The notes below the pieces were generated by a model. It was not told the origin of the DNA and did not search any database. It was given only the letters and a program-made list of their open reading frames with translations. A program made the position numbers and the translations under genes. DNA of 64,000 nucleotides from Magicicada septendecula (lineage: Eukaryota; Arthropoda; Insecta; Hemiptera; Cicadidae): assembly GCA_034769895.1 (NCBI GenBank), contig CM068367.1, positions 110,716,654 to 110,780,653 on the forward strand, read 5' to 3'. Numbering within the stretch: the stretch's first letter is position 1; every line of letters starts with the position of its first letter. This document shows, piece after piece, positions 34,945 through 46,847 of this stretch.

Positions 34945-35211
34945 GTTGTTATTTGCTAATTCTTTCGAATGGAATGAATATGCACCATTTTAAATTGTTC
35001 GTTTTTCAACTTTAGTTGCAGGTGTTCAAAAGTTGCAAGTTTTAAACCCATGGTTCCATATTTATGTTAAGATATCTTTAATGTATCTAAGACCATTAAA
35101 AACACTGATTTCATATTACGTAAATATTTATGTAATGAGTCTACAATATTAATAAACGTGTTTCGATAGCGAGTTAAAATTTCATTGATTAGATGTGTAG
35201 TGTTGACTGAA
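34945..35211. other. No recognised feature
   Basis: Nothing seen. Confidence 0.35.
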
Positions 35212-35460
35212 TACGAAGGCTATTTAAAAATTAATCTCTGATCGTCAGTTAAAAGCACCCGAAAATATAGAAAAATATTTTATTATACAGAAAAGATGCA
35301 TACATATTAACCATACATATTAGGCCTATATATTTCCACATACTCGTTACCCATATGCAAACATTTTTTATACCGTGTATCAGCTTTTTCAGTCCCTCGT
35401 TATAAAACGCTGCCGCCAAACTACCCGCCCAAGAGTTGAAGCCATTAATGAGACTCTCAT
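35212..35460 (-). mobile_element. Mariner-type transposon remnant, transposase C-terminus and terminal repeat
   Basis: Minus strand reads FGGSVL, stop, RGTEKADTRYKKCLHMGNEYVE, which fits the common end of mariner-like transposases (a G-I-x-KL-x-x-RYxKCLxxxGxYVE pattern). About 90 bases later comes ATTTTTAAATAGCCTTCGTA, resembling a terminal inverted repeat. Stops are present and the rest of the transposase is missing. Assigned from memory of the family; no search. Confidence 0.5.
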
Positions 35461-36843
35461 ATGTGTCAAACCGCTAGATAACCAACCATACCATTATCTC
35501 ATTGTCTAGGCGACCGATGGCACCCTTCCCGAATTAGGCTAAGTGTGACTGTGTATCGGTCTCGATTCGGCTACTGACAGGTCGAATGCCAGACTACACG
35601 CCCATAATCAACTACTATTCGTGAAGTTTTCTCAAGAGTTTGAGCCTTTAAACTATTCGGATTCTGCCTTCTAACCCGTACCGACTTGTTCCCGACGAAC
35701 AGAGTCGACCTCGTAATGTCGTACCCATGACTCGGCGCCACCTTAAAGTCTTTGATCCGAAAGTGATTGACCAGGGCGATCGACGTTCACACGGGTCGTG
35801 GGTCATGATCCCGCACGCCCCAAGCAGCTCAGTCCCTACGTCATATCCGTTGGTAGTGAAACAGTTCGCCGTCAAGCAGTTCGAGACACAGTCTCAAATA
35901 TACCCAACAGACAATTGGACGTTTCAACGAATACTACCACGCACCTTACAGCTGGCGTTAGAGGCATTAACAGGATCCATGTTCGTCGAGTGTTACTTGA
36001 ACATAATTAACAAAATAAACCGAGGACAATGTAAAAGTATACTGGATACTACTGCACATGCGCCGTGCTCCTGTGACAACTAGTTTTTGTATATCAGCCA
36101 ATCGGAGCTTAATTTAGTATAGCCCTGTCTCGTTCACTGCAATTTTCTTTGGTGTGCTGATTTGCATATCAATTATATTGTTACGGCAGTTTCATGGATC
36201 GCTTATATAATATTCGCAGATTGTCAATAATTCATAATAATAACTTCACATTACACCGCAAGTCGCAATAACAACTTCTAAAATGCACACCAAATAGCAA
36301 ATCCAAACTGCACACTCAGCTTCCGAATCCTGTATTTTTACTTCGGCTATACCGTAGTATGTGAAAAAACGACCTGGATGCCGATAGTGTAATCGACCAT
36401 AACCTGGAAGACTTGTCTCGAAAAATCGAGAAGGTGCGAGAGCATTGCGTAATACTACCGCTCATGCAACGCGCGCGTGCAAAGCGTCACGTACACCTGC
36501 ATGGTATTTATCGCCTCAGCTTAGCAATATCAAATACTAGTCGCTTCGCATTAGAAGTAGCCTTCCAGTGCTGTATCATTTTCAAGTCCTAATCTACCGC
36601 TTCACGACTTTACTTTGCAGGTTAGAGGACTTGACAGTAATGAAAACAGACAGGCATCGCCCCAACGAGAAGCGAGTGACGGATCAAAAATTATCAATGA
36701 CATAGTTCAAACAACAGAGTGTGCTAATCACTACACCCGATAGAATGTTGTATTGATCAATAATATTAAAATAGTCTGATATGACAAATATGTATAGAAA
36801 TTCATAAGGAATTAGGCTCGTTGTTTAACATTAACGAGAGATC
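35461..36843. other. Unrecognised GC-richer stretch, then AT-rich DNA
   Basis: 35500-36080 is GC-richer than its surroundings and open on the plus strand at 35727-36083 (118 codons) and, overlapping, at 35798-36010 (70 codons; a helix-rich peptide with VRDTVSNIPNRQLDVSTNT). The second resembles a DNA-binding helix-turn-helix of a transposase only loosely. No function assigned. Confidence 0.3.
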
Positions 36844-37179
36844 AGTTGCATATAAGAACTACAGGCTCTCATACATGGAAAAGACATAGTGAAATTCATC
36901 AAATCACACAGGTTGCGTTGGCTGGGACATGTGGAAAGAATGTCTGAGGAAAGAATGCCTAAAAGAATGCTGAAGGGAAGATTATACACTACTAGTCGTA
37001 GAGCCAAACCAAGGATGAGATGGTTGGATGGCGTAACAGGAGATCTTGCTAGCATGGGAACCAGAGGGTGGAGAGGAAGGGCGGAAAATAGGGAAGCATG
37101 GAGGAGTATTGTTGATTAGGCTAAAGCCCACCAAAGGCTGTAACGCCAGATAAGAAGAAGAAAAAGTTGCATATAAGAA
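36844..37179 (+). mobile_element. 5'-truncated LINE 3' end with perfect 15-base TSD
   Basis: Body 36859-37164 encodes MEKDIVKFIKSHRLRWLGHVERMSEERMPKR and on to WLDGVTGDLASMGTRGWRGRAENREAWRSIVD and a stop, then a short 3' UTR and an AGAAGAAGAAAA tail. AGTTGCATATAAGAA occurs at both ends (36844-36858 and 37165-37179). Coding frame is open throughout and the TSD is perfect, so this is one of the younger insertions here. Non-LTR element C-terminal tail; clade not resolved. Confidence 0.9.
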
Positions 37180-37339
37180 TGAATAGAGAATGCTACTGAG
37201 TAGTGAGTATCCTTGAGTAAAAACCACGTCTAGAATGGGTGAAGAAAGGTGATTAAAACAATAACAGAAGTACAAACTGGTAAAACGTAATATTTCAACG
37301 AGAAAAGTTTAAAAAATACTGAGTATTCATTATTGACAC

Positions 37340-37700
37340 AGACTCAAAACAAACGATCAAAGTTGTACTGTTTTCACCAGTGAAATGGATGACTAGGTAA
37401 TATACACGTCAACACACATGTCAAACGCGTGACAGACGGTTATAAAAAAAATGCAAATATGTTTTAAATCAGTTTTCACTTGATAAATTGGTCAAGTCCG
37501 AAGGCATGAAATATTTTGGAGTCGTTGGAGTAGGTGAGCGATTTGCCACAAAGCCGTCTAGCTTGTGCGATATAAACGAAAACGTAAAAACTATAAAACA
37601 AGAAAGCTGGCACTAGGGGTACATTAATCATTTTCCGTAGCACTTAGTTGCGAAGAAGATAAATGACAGTTGTGTTTTATAGTGTGGTTGAAATATTTAT
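37340..37700 (+). repeat. R4 repeat, copy 1
   Basis: Shares TTTTCACTTGA-AAATTG, AAATATTTT and AGATAAATGACAGTTGTG-like blocks with 55480-55820 and, inverted, with 44340-44580. Unclassified. Confidence 0.7.
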
Positions 37701-38869
37701 TAAGCTGTATCACAGTTGCAGTCCATACACTTCAGTTTACATCCATTAAATAAGTTATATAAATAAATAAGTTAAATAAAAGAAATAAATATCCATTAAA
37801 TAAGTTAAATAAATCTATTTTAGGGCATAAATTTCTTTTTGTAAAAGAATAATATTAACAATAACAGTTTTATTCCATCATTAAAGTTTACAATATTCAT
37901 TACATTTACAGAATTGGGAAATATTTGTTCACCACAAACTGTGAGCAGTTACAAGTTAAGGTTTATTAAGGTCCTTGTTATATTTTTAATTCAACATATA
38001 GCAATCTTTTGTAAGTCCAATTACCTCTTATCGCCAGCAATTTTTGTCACATAATCGTAGTACAGTCACTGAAACCTTCTACAGACTAGAGCAAATACAC
38101 AAGTATATTAAAAAAATAGACCATAAACATTGAAAAACTAATGCCAACTGAAAAAATCCTTTCTTAACCTCAATTGAAATCAATGAATAAAACTAAGATA
38201 TAGTATTAACAATCATTAATATTAATATAAAGTAATCAACCTAATATTTGGTAGTTATGAAAATTTTCAGTAATAAATAAATCAAATATAATTTTACATC
38301 ACAATTAAGTCTAGATTTGTTTTTTGAAATTATTTGTTTTTAAATTGATGACCATTTTTAGCAATAAACAAATCATGAACACATCTAAATCTAGATATAT
38401 ATTTTTTGCGAATAAAATGAAAACAAATTAAAATTCCTTCTGTTAGTGATAGTATTTCGTGTAGTTAAAATTATTTTTTACGGTATGCAGAGTGATAAAG
38501 GTATTGAACCGACTTTTTACTTATTAGCCAAGATATCAAAAGTTTTAATTTTTAATTTTTATGTGTCAGTAAGCACACGATTATAGAATCTAGGATCAAA
38601 CATAAATAAATTTGTCATATATTTCCTTTTCCGCTAACCATATAAAAATCATTTTATTTTTACACCTTATTTGTCGAACGTTTGTTTTCCTATAATTTCC
38701 ACTTCCATTGAAATATATTTTAAGGATTTTATATACATAAAAATGCCTTAAACGTAAGTAATTAATTTTCTGAAACAAAAAATATGAGTTACACTTTACG
38801 TTTCTTCCTAGCAGAATTCCAATATAAGGTTTTATAAGGTTAATAGAGGATTCCTTCAGGTTAATAGGT
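37701..38869. other. No recognised feature
   Basis: Very AT-rich; a short duplication of ATCCATTAAATAAGTTA at 37741 and 37792. Confidence 0.4.
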
Positions 38870-39505
38870 TAATATCTTCATTCCTTATTCTATTTTTCAA
38901 TGTATAATTTAAAGTATTTCGAATAAACTGCATTTCAGCACTATGAATCTTGCCGCTTTCGTTTTTTGTCATGACCCACGCTTCACTTGGATAAATCAAC
39001 GTGGCTATTGCAACTGTCTTATAAAATTTAATCCTTGTGCTGTGTCTTGTTTTATTTATAAGATTTCTATGAATCGTACCACAAATATTCCTGAATTTAT
39101 TTATCTTCTATCTTATATCATATTCAGATTCATAGCTTACTGCACAGCCGAGATAAATACTTGTAGTGTGCAAATTATATAGTAATAAATAATTTAATGA
39201 TTATGTGAAATGAAGAGAATCCATATTATTATAATTTAAATTTTAAAGGTAAACGTTTTCATATTTTGCTCTGTCTGGGCTGAACTATCTGGGCCTTAAA
39301 CCGGCACCCATCTCACCCTTGGGCGATCTACGTGTCTTCTACCAATGGTTTTATAGTTCAGTGCCGCTTTCGGCAATCGATCCTCTGCCAACCTTTGCAG
39401 ATAATCCCACCATTTTCTTCTGTAAATTGAAATAATTTCATTTATGTCCTTTACTTCGAGTTCTGCTCTGATATCTTCATTCCTTATTCTATCTTGCAAT
39501 ATTGC
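38870..39505 (-). mobile_element. LINE-A fragment with its two blocks in swapped order
   Basis: 38870-39180 matches 53725-54005 of the LINE at 53.5 kb (reverse-transcriptase end), while 39290-39505 matches 53548-53745 (C-terminal tail, minus-strand peptide RNEDIRAELEVKDINEI ... WWDYLQRLAEDRLPKAALNYKTIGRRHVDRPRVRW). In the intact element the tail lies to the left of the other block; here it lies to the right. ATCTTCATTCCTTATTCTAT occurs at both block edges (38873 and 39471). Confidence 0.75.
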
Positions 39506-40281
39506 AATGTACTATCTGGGGGTTGCGATTTGCCTTGTGATGATGGGTTTAAATCTACGACGCGCCGCCTTAAACTTCACTTAACGGCTGTAAATATGTT
39601 TATAAAAATATCTTGAAGCTGTTCCTGAGTTTGTTGTAATCGTGACAGTTTGTGATGACCTTGTCAGTGTTTTCGTTAGAGCTCCTGACCTCATAAATTT
39701 TAATGCCTAGTAGCAAGAATAGTTTCGAGAAAATGCAAGATCGTTAATACGTGCGGATAGAACACAAAACTATAATACTTTTAAAGTTTGAACACTGACA
39801 CAAGTTTGAGTAGACTGTGCGCGCGCTTGGCATCAACATTTTCAGCTGAGTCGTCAGTAACAGATCGGTTGGACGGTTGGTTGGTGAGCGTCTCACAACG
39901 ACAGCCATTTACTTTATCGCCTCTCACAGTTGCTGCCTCTGTTTTGTATTCGCTGACTCCGTATAGTAGACCTACCTAGACTTTAAACCCCACCCTCTGT
40001 TGTCCTGCGACAGAAGTGTAACGGAAAGCGCTTCACAGAAACGCTCTAATGACCGTGACGCCTATTACGTCGTTGCGCCGCCGTTGGCAGAGGATTTCCA
40101 GTAAAACTCGTGCTGATCAATTTCTGCCGCCCTCTTTTAGGAGTATTTCTTAAACCTCTGTAATGTTTGATTGTGTTTAGTGCGCGCGCATATAAGTTTT
40201 TCATAACGTTCTTCAGCGTCTACAAACTTCCAATCTTAGTCGTCACTCTTCTCTGTCTAGATCTATCTCGTTCAACCACCG
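39506..40281. other. No recognised feature
   Basis: Nothing matched; a GC-richer patch at 39810-40100. Confidence 0.35.
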
Positions 40282-40285
40282 TCTA

Positions 40286-40338
<53 letters not shown>

Positions 40339-40679
40339 GATTTTCATCGGCTATTGCCGCATACTCACACCTAACCGCCATCTATTTCTGTCCTGTCCAT
40401 CTTCTTCTGGCAGGTTATTATGTTCCATGGCCTTCCTCATATTTTCATACCAGGACAGTACCAGTCTGCTCCTTTTTCCTCTGCTTGGGGGCTTCCACTG
40501 AAATATTTTCCTCTGCCATCTCTGTTCATCCATTCGGAGTAAGTGGCCTCTTCGTTCTACTCTGTTAACAATTGTGTCTTCTGCATGCATCCTTCTTCTG
40601 ATCTCCTCGCTGGTTATTCTCTCCCTTCTCACTTCTACGGAGATAATATCATCTAATATTATTCTAATATCATCTCTCT
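40282..40679 (-). mobile_element. 5'-truncated LINE 3' end with 17-base TSD and (GA)n tail
   Basis: Minus-strand body 40662-40299 encodes ERITSEEIRRRMHAEDTIVNRVERRGHLLRMDEQRWQRKIFQWKPPSRGKRSRLVLSW and ends NRWRLGVSMRQ, a LINE C-terminal tail, followed by a (GA)n run. TCTAATATCATCTCTCT occurs at 40282-40298 and 40663-40679. The (TC)n on the plus strand (40292-40334) continues the CTCTCT of the target repeat, so tail and TSD may have merged by slippage. Confidence 0.8.
40292..40334. repeat. (TC)n microsatellite at a LINE tail
   Basis: About 21 TC units lying between the 3' TSD and the LINE 3' end. Confidence 0.95.
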
Positions 40680-41721
40680 GAAGGTTATTCTTTGGGGCCT
40701 TCTTTTGCTTTTCATCCTCGAGGGCATCCATTCCCACACTGCTCTTGGTACAATCTGTCATCCACGATACGTCGGACTCTGCAGTCTGGATCCCCGTGCC
40801 GTATTAAATGGGCCGCTGAATATATTCTCTTGGTCCCATGACCCCCTCACTAACAGAAGTATTTCGGACTCCGTCCAGTCATGTTTCCCAGCACATGAGA
40901 CGTCCTCAAGACACTATCACTACCAAGTCTATTCTCCTCTTATTCAACTTGCTCACCTCCAAGCTTCCGTCTCATGCACAACAGACTCTTTACAATTGCC
41001 ATGTTATACCATTACCATATTATTATTCCATATCCGTCTTGCATATCATTTTAATGATTTTTATATTTTTATTCCACAATGTTCCATTAAGATTTTTTAG
41101 CGCAGCTCCTTCCTGTTTATTTTGTTTCTGGTGTCTCTGCCATCTTCATTAGTCCGTATATTGTTCCGTTCTAATTTTACACTATTCTTAGTTCTAGGCT
41201 TTGCGTTTGGACGTTTAGTATTCTTCAGTTCTACTAAAATTGGATTATTGTCGACCCATGCCTTGACCTCCAGCCTGGAGGACGGGAGACTTTGATTTCG
41301 AGATACACATTTTATACGGATGATGAGCCTAGTGCATCTTATTGTGGTTCACTGCGTCTACTTTATATTACCGGTACCTCCCAGTCATTGATGAGCTGCT
41401 GAGCGTTCAGTCTATCCGTTACTTAGGAAGCGCCCGAAGCATCACTTTAGCAACCTCGCCTACAATTAGTAACATGGAGAAAAAACACCTTCGTTGGAAT
41501 GTGGCTGTTCCCTGTAATGATACCACCCTTATATCATCCGGACACACAAATTCTGTGATTCCGAATACTCGCAGGGGTGCTTTTGTTACTATCGTTAGTA
41601 ATATACTGCCCATTCCACCTATTGTTTTTGTTAGTCGTCACTTAGTACAGCTGTTTTGAACCTGGGAGGCGCATCTCCCCATGGGAACGTAAAAGTATCT
41701 TTAATTAGATTTTACAGGGAC
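40680..41721. other. No recognised feature
   Basis: Open stretches at 40705-41152 and 41342-41659 on the plus strand have no recognisable domain. The latter encodes generic-looking peptide and its complement is open too. Confidence 0.35.
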
Positions 41722-42136
41722 AATAAAAAGTTAATCATCATCATCTATTTGTCCAGGATTAGGCAGGTTGCCTGTTCCGGCTTCACCATCTCCGTCTCGG
41801 TCTGCCAACATTTCTTCTTCCGGTTGGCTTATAAGTCAGGATTTTCTTGGAATTCTTTCTGGAGACATGCGCATAACATGCTTTTCCACGTTTTTTATAG
41901 TTTTTCGCTAGTTCCGTTATTGGTTGTACTCTTAATTCCTGTCTTATATCTTCGTTCTTTATGTGATTTAATCTTATACAACCTTTCACAGATCTATGAT
42001 ATTTCATTTCAGACGTTTCCATCTGTCTATAATCTTTCTTTCTTGGTGCCCATGATTCGGACCCGTATAATAGCATGGGAACTGCCATCAACTTATAGAA
42101 TTTTATTTGTGATAAATAAATTAATAAAAATTTAAT
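41722..42136 (-). mobile_element. 5'-truncated LINE 3' end with near-perfect 14-base TSD
   Basis: Minus-strand body 42122-41736 starts IKFYKLMAVPMLLYGSESW, continues GCIRLNHIKNEDIRQELRVQPI and ends TYKPTGRRNVGRPRRRW, then a 3' UTR with GGCAACCTGCCTAATCC and an (ATG)n tail. AATAAAAAGTTAAT (41722-41735) and AATAAAAATTTAAT (42123-42136) are the flanking duplication, one mismatch. Same superfamily as LINE-A at 53.5 kb. Confidence 0.85.
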
Positions 42137-42664
42137 ATACGAAGTTAACTTAGTAACCCATTTCTGTAACTTCTACACAGTACACTTTCAGTTTCAATAC
42201 GTTTACTTAAATAATATTAAAAAGATTTAAAAAATATAATTTGCTGATAATTTAGTTCTTGAATCTATTTAATTTTGTGTAGTTGAACTACTGTAACCAA
42301 CATTTTTAAATTAATACAAACATTATAAAACAACCGTTATGTTAACCAATACCCAGTACCAGTTTTCACTCATACAAACATACACACATGTATATAAAGT
42401 TAATGAGTTATTGTGGGGGCGTGAGTTCATACAACCCTCTGCAGTGGAGAAGAGATCTCATCAAGAATATTCTGACATAATTCATTCCAACATTATGTGC
42501 CGAGAAAATCATTCAACGCGTTCTTCGTACCGTTCCTTAAACGCCACTATACGAACACAACAGTTGCAAAACGTTTCTTAGAATACTGCAAACACTTTAC
42601 TTAGAATACTTTAATTTTAACACTAATTTAAAAATTTTTAACTTTAACACTTAAAATTTCATGT
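42137..42664. other. No recognised feature
   Basis: Nothing seen. Confidence 0.35.
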
Positions 42665-42900
42665 CACACTCAAGAGACTCGTCATTCTGTCTGGGAATCG
42701 CAGAGACAAAGTGGCGTTACCACATTACTTAAGCAATACGGTATCACGTGGCTGTCACCGCGCCCAGATCGCCTTTAATTTCTTCACTGAGAGGTCTGGT
42801 AACTATCTAATCGCTAAAGCGATACACCGTGGGATGGATTCGAACCGACAACGCCCTACTTTGGAAGCGAATATTCTGACAACTGCGCCACCCGAACTCT
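42665..42900 (-). mobile_element. tRNA-derived SINE
   Basis: Minus strand starts AGAGTTCGGGTGGCGCAGTT. TGGCGCAGTTG (A-box) and GGTTCGAATCC (B-box, perfect) lie about 45 bases apart, with a degraded anticodon arm between. The cloverleaf does not fold as a functional tRNA. About 150 bases of unrelated body follow. It begins directly after the LINE-A tail at 42905-43020, in the same orientation. Confidence 0.75.
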
Positions 42901-42904
42901 AAAT

Positions 42905-43020
42905 TTATTCTTCTTCGTCTTCTTCTTCTATTCAAGGAGTAGGTTATATAAACCTGTTCCGGCACCCATCTCATCCTCGGACGCCCCATGTCTCTTCTAC
43001 CAATGGCGTACTCCGAGGCT
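42905..43020 (-). mobile_element. LINE-A 3' end fragment with (AAG)n tail
   Basis: GGTTATATAAACCTGTTCCG and the CGGCACCCATCTCATCCTCG block (seen on the plus strand) match 53528-53580 of LINE-A, followed by a GAAGAAGAAGACGAAG tail on the minus strand. Only the last hundred bases of the element are present. Confidence 0.75.
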
Positions 43021-43854
43021 GCTTTGTGTACTACAAGTAGGCCTATTATAAGTTTTACACGAACAGGTTACTGGCCTGTTGCACGACTCCCTACCAGGAG
43101 GACCAGAGACCCTTCTGTCAGAGTTACCATAACTTAGCCGACAGGCCCCTGTTTTGGGGCCCAGGAGATTCGCCCTCACCCTTCTCTTTCTGGTACAGAA
43201 TTTGGTGACTTTGTATCAGTTAATCTGACACTGAACGTTTCTTGGTATTTCCAGGGCTCACCTACCGGCATCAGTGAGCACTCTCTAAGATCCTAAGCCA
43301 GCCGAAATTAAGAAATTAGAATGACAAAGGACTTGAATGACAAAGGAAGACACCGTAGCCCTCGAGTACTCTAATAGCGTCAGAGTCAGAAAAGAACAAG
43401 AGTTAGTCAAGAGAGAAGAGACAGGAAAGATTAAAAGAAGGGATCTCACCTAAGACAAGTTGAAGCAAAGTGAGAATTCAGCTAGGGCATATCGGGATTG
43501 CCAAACCTCTATCCACAAGATGTGGACCCCTGATGATAAGTAACTCTAAAAAATAAGTAAATTTTAAGTATTAATTATATAATAATAAACGACATTTTTC
43601 GGTAATTGAGGACACTGACAAAGAGAAAATGTTATTTTTCCTTTTTTGCAGCACTGAGTAGTGATGAAACCTGGATAACTGCTTGCAAAATCGACTTACA
43701 TCTAAAAGTAAAGAACAATGCGTTCCGATATATAATATGTTAACTATTAAGCCTATCGGTTATGTGTAAACATACGCGTTGAATTTATAAAATATAAGTA
43801 CCGGGCATTTTTCTTAACGATATACGTTTAATTTTTGTCTTAAGCTTACACACC
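43021..43854. other. No recognised feature
   Basis: Nothing matched. Confidence 0.35.
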
Positions 43855-44075
43855 CGATGTCAATATCCTCAAAATTGACACTTTTTCGGGTATCTTTCAG
43901 CCTAAGATCTGCGCCAACTGTTTTCTTAACACTCTGTCGCTTTTTGAGGCCTGAAGAAGATCCCCGAGAGCGGGATACGAAACGTTGCCGCCGATGTCGA
44001 GAATTTACAGCAACCGACCACAGATTAACAGCCCGGTTTTTAATAATTTTGAGAATATACAGTAGCCTACGTTTG
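43855..44075. repeat. Foldback-like element 7, single hammerhead-like motif
   Basis: Weak outer inverted repeat (ATATCCTCAAAATT at 43863 and AATTTTGAGAATAT near 44045) around one hammerhead-like motif. GACCACAGATTAACAGCCC after the motif parallels the ccacggcccaacagccc block outside the motifs of foldbacks 2, 3 and 8. Confidence 0.5.
43948..43989 (+). ncRNA. Hammerhead-like motif in element 7
   Basis: Stem I GGC/GCC (43948-43950 with 43987-43989), CTGAAGA (43951-43957), stem II ATCCC/GGGAT, GAAA (43979-43982), ACGT, then T. Complete core with different stem sequences from other copies. Two mismatches lie at the base of stem II. Confidence 0.55.
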
Positions 44076-44339
44076 CTTAGAATTAAAATCGTGGTCGCAT
44101 GTGCACCCCAGACACAGTACTGCTTAGGTGGGGTGTATGTGGAGTTTATTTCGTAAAAGTTAATTTCTCTGACTGGTCATAAAGAAAATTAATTTTTTGC
44201 ATCCCTTTATTGTTTACATTATAGCATTCATTTTTCCTTTTAATTACTTTTTTATTATTGTATATTTTTTAATTTATTTTTTAAAAAATGAATCCCTACA
44301 TGGAAGAACTTTATGAACTAAAAACATGAGAAACATCAG
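44076..44339. other. No recognised feature
   Basis: AT-rich. Confidence 0.35.
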
Positions 44340-44580
44340 AAACAAAAGCGTTTTAAACCAACTATAAAATACAACTGACATTTATCTCCCCTGAAAGCCA
44401 AGTGTATACTGAAAATTGATTTATGTACTGTATTGCCGTTCTCTTGTTTTTTTTTCCTTTAAAAGACGTTCACGAAAGCTAGACCACTCGGTGTCAAACT
44501 GCTCCCGTACTCCAGCGGCTCCGAAATATTTCACGTGCCGTCAAACTTGAACAATTTATCAAGTGAAAATTGATTTATTT
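44340..44580 (-). repeat. R4 repeat, inverted copy
   Basis: Reverse complement matches 37440-37690 and 55590-55800 (CAATTTTCACTTGATAAATT and the AAATATTTC and TCTAGCTTT blocks). Confidence 0.7.
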
Positions 44581-45019
44581 CCCTACTTGTATTTTTTATC
44601 GCCGTTTCTCATCTGCTTTGAAGGTTGTGATGACTGTTTTATTGTGTAGAGATTTACTAATTCGACTAACGAAAGCAGTGCGATATAAGTTGTCCGTTTT
44701 ATTACATCAAGATAATAACGCCGTTTTCCATCACGTGTCGATAATAAGTATTTTGAAATTATCCTTCAGCCGTACTTCGCAGGGGTTTCAATTGTTACAC
44801 TCTGATAGGCTTCTTCAATCATTTCATTTACTGTTTTATCCACTGTTCATCCTGTCTAGGTTTCTTCACCGAGGTACCTACCTGATCGTGAACACACCCT
44901 GAGATAAATTCAAATCGACGATCCCCTTTCTTTGAAAATAAATATGCTGAAACCTTTGCCGCCAGGACTTTAAATAAATGAATGATCGGAGCAAAGTCTT
45001 AGCTTTAACTGGATCGTTT
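44581..45019. other. No recognised feature
   Basis: Open for 110 codons at 44570-44902 on the plus strand, no domain. Confidence 0.35.
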
Positions 45020-45080
45020 TGCGCTTGTCTGTCTGTATATATGTATTTGTTTTGGGTATGTCTCACAATTTCGTAATTTT
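45020..45080 (+). repeat. R1 repeat, short fragment
   Basis: CTTGTCTGTCTG then TTTGGGTATGTCTCACAAT matches the 5' third of R1. Sixty bases only. Confidence 0.5.
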
Positions 45081-45400
45081 TCTAATAACTGGAACATTAT
45101 CTAATACTATCTTAAACTATATGGAAAAGGCAAGGCGTTGTATTGAAAACTCGGACTCTTTTGAAGATGTCACACAAAACTTTTTCGTTAAAAGCCAAAC
45201 ACACATTTTACCAACAATACAATTTTATCAATATTTTCTGAAGGTAGAGGTGGAAATACCTGCCATAAAATTCTAGCATCGGCACTACATTCAGCTGCTA
45301 AAATGAAACTCCTTATTTTCCAAGGCTAGATATCCTGAAAACAAACAATAACAATAAATTAAACAATGACAGCAAGAACAACAATGTTAACAACAACAAC
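45081..45400. other. No recognised feature
   Basis: An AACAAC-rich run at 45345-45400. Confidence 0.35.
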
Positions 45401-45830
45401 AATAATTATATTTTTTTCGTATGAGCCACTGTGGACTACGTTTGGTTCAACTGGTTCCTCGCTTCTTCTCTTCTCTCTTCCTCCCCTTCCATCTCTCCTT
45501 CATTCTTGATCGATGTCTCTTCCTCCTTTCGTCAGTCCAGATGGCACATGTCCTATTCTTGGGTTTTTCCTGGGCGTTTTTTAATTTCTTTTTGAGCGGC
45601 AAGCATTCTTCAGTAGATATCTGGAGTTCTTCTATGTCTCTTTCTGTATTTTTGAACCATGTATTGGACATTTTAAGCTTTCTGAAATAGTTAAAAAGCT
45701 TCCCTGTTAGTCTGTTAGGATTCATTCTTTTAACATGTCCGTAGAAATTAATTCTTCTTTTTCTAATTACGTATGTGTGTAATTTTCCCAACATGTGTGT
45801 ACAACTCATGTACAATAATAATTATATTTT
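45401..45830 (-). mobile_element. 5'-truncated LINE 3' end with perfect 14-base TSD
   Basis: Minus-strand body 45816-45415 encodes YVIRKRRINFYGHVKRMNPNRLTGKLFNYFRK and on through WFKNTERDIEELQIS to WTDERRKRHRSRMKERW, a LINE C-terminal tail of a family different from LINE-A. AATAATTATATTTT occurs at 45401-45414 and 45817-45830. Open frame. Confidence 0.85.
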
Positions 45831-46847
45831 ATTATTATTATGTTTATAAGATTATTATTATTATTATTACGTTGTTATTATATGATTATTATCAGTATTG
45901 ATTTACTACGTTCAATAATAAAATAATTTAAATGCAGTCAAGTGATATTATTTCTTTAATCAATGTGTTGCAAAATAGCAATCCCTCTTTCTGTATATAC
46001 AGCATTATTGTTAACATAATCGTTTCACGTGTTTATTTAGGACATAATTTGCAAATAATTTGTAAGCGTTAAAATATGAAGATGAACAGATTTAAAAAAA
46101 TATTTCTTTGATATTCAATTCATTTTTATTAATTATTATTATACATTTGAATGTATTTCGCCTTCGCTTGAAGATAATAACAAATTATTTTCAGTATTTT
46201 GTATACCAACACTTACAATTTGTGTTGTTTTTTTCTTTACCTCAATGTTTTCTGTCTTCATTCAAAAACAAATTGAACGTATTTACACGATATTGTGTTT
46301 CTCAGTTACAAATGTGTAATTAATTAGTGTGGCAGGTTATCCTCAGTCTGCTACGACACTTACCCGCGCGACAGTCACTACGGTAGAATACTATACAATT
46401 GGCCGCCCGTTTTGTTGTCAGTCCAGCGTCCGCTGCACATTAAGTTTTATCGCCCGCTACTCACACCCCTGGCTACGTTAAGGTAACAGCGTCCGCGCGA
46501 TTGTCGTATTGTCGTAAATCCGCGCACATCATGTCGGGTACAACTGTGTAAAATGTAACGCTTCTGAAATCTGAATTTGATCAGAAAGACTTAGTTGTGC
46601 TGTAAAGCTGTCCTAGCCGCGTTTTCAACGTAAAATATTGTTTGAAACATTTCTTTATAAGAATGTTATTGGTAAGAATTTTGCATTAGTGCACCAACCT
46701 CTGTCTACATTTGTCTTCAGCAAATTATTACTTTATTTCATTTAATAAAATGGAAACATTTTGAAAAGATAGTTACAATATTGTAATTGAAAATCCTTGA
46801 TAATCTTCATTAATACCCTATATTCTCTATCCGATAATGCATTATTT
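45831..46847. other. No recognised feature
   Basis: AT-rich; GC-richer patch at 46350-46540 without ORF. Confidence 0.35.

Noticed and set aside
35727-36083. 118-codon open frame as a host or transposase gene
   Set aside because: All three frames partly open and no clear domain; the weak helix-turn-helix resemblance is not enough.
42835-42900. Second tRNA gene (minus strand)
   Set aside because: A- and B-boxes are good but acceptor and anticodon stems do not pair; it is a SINE head.
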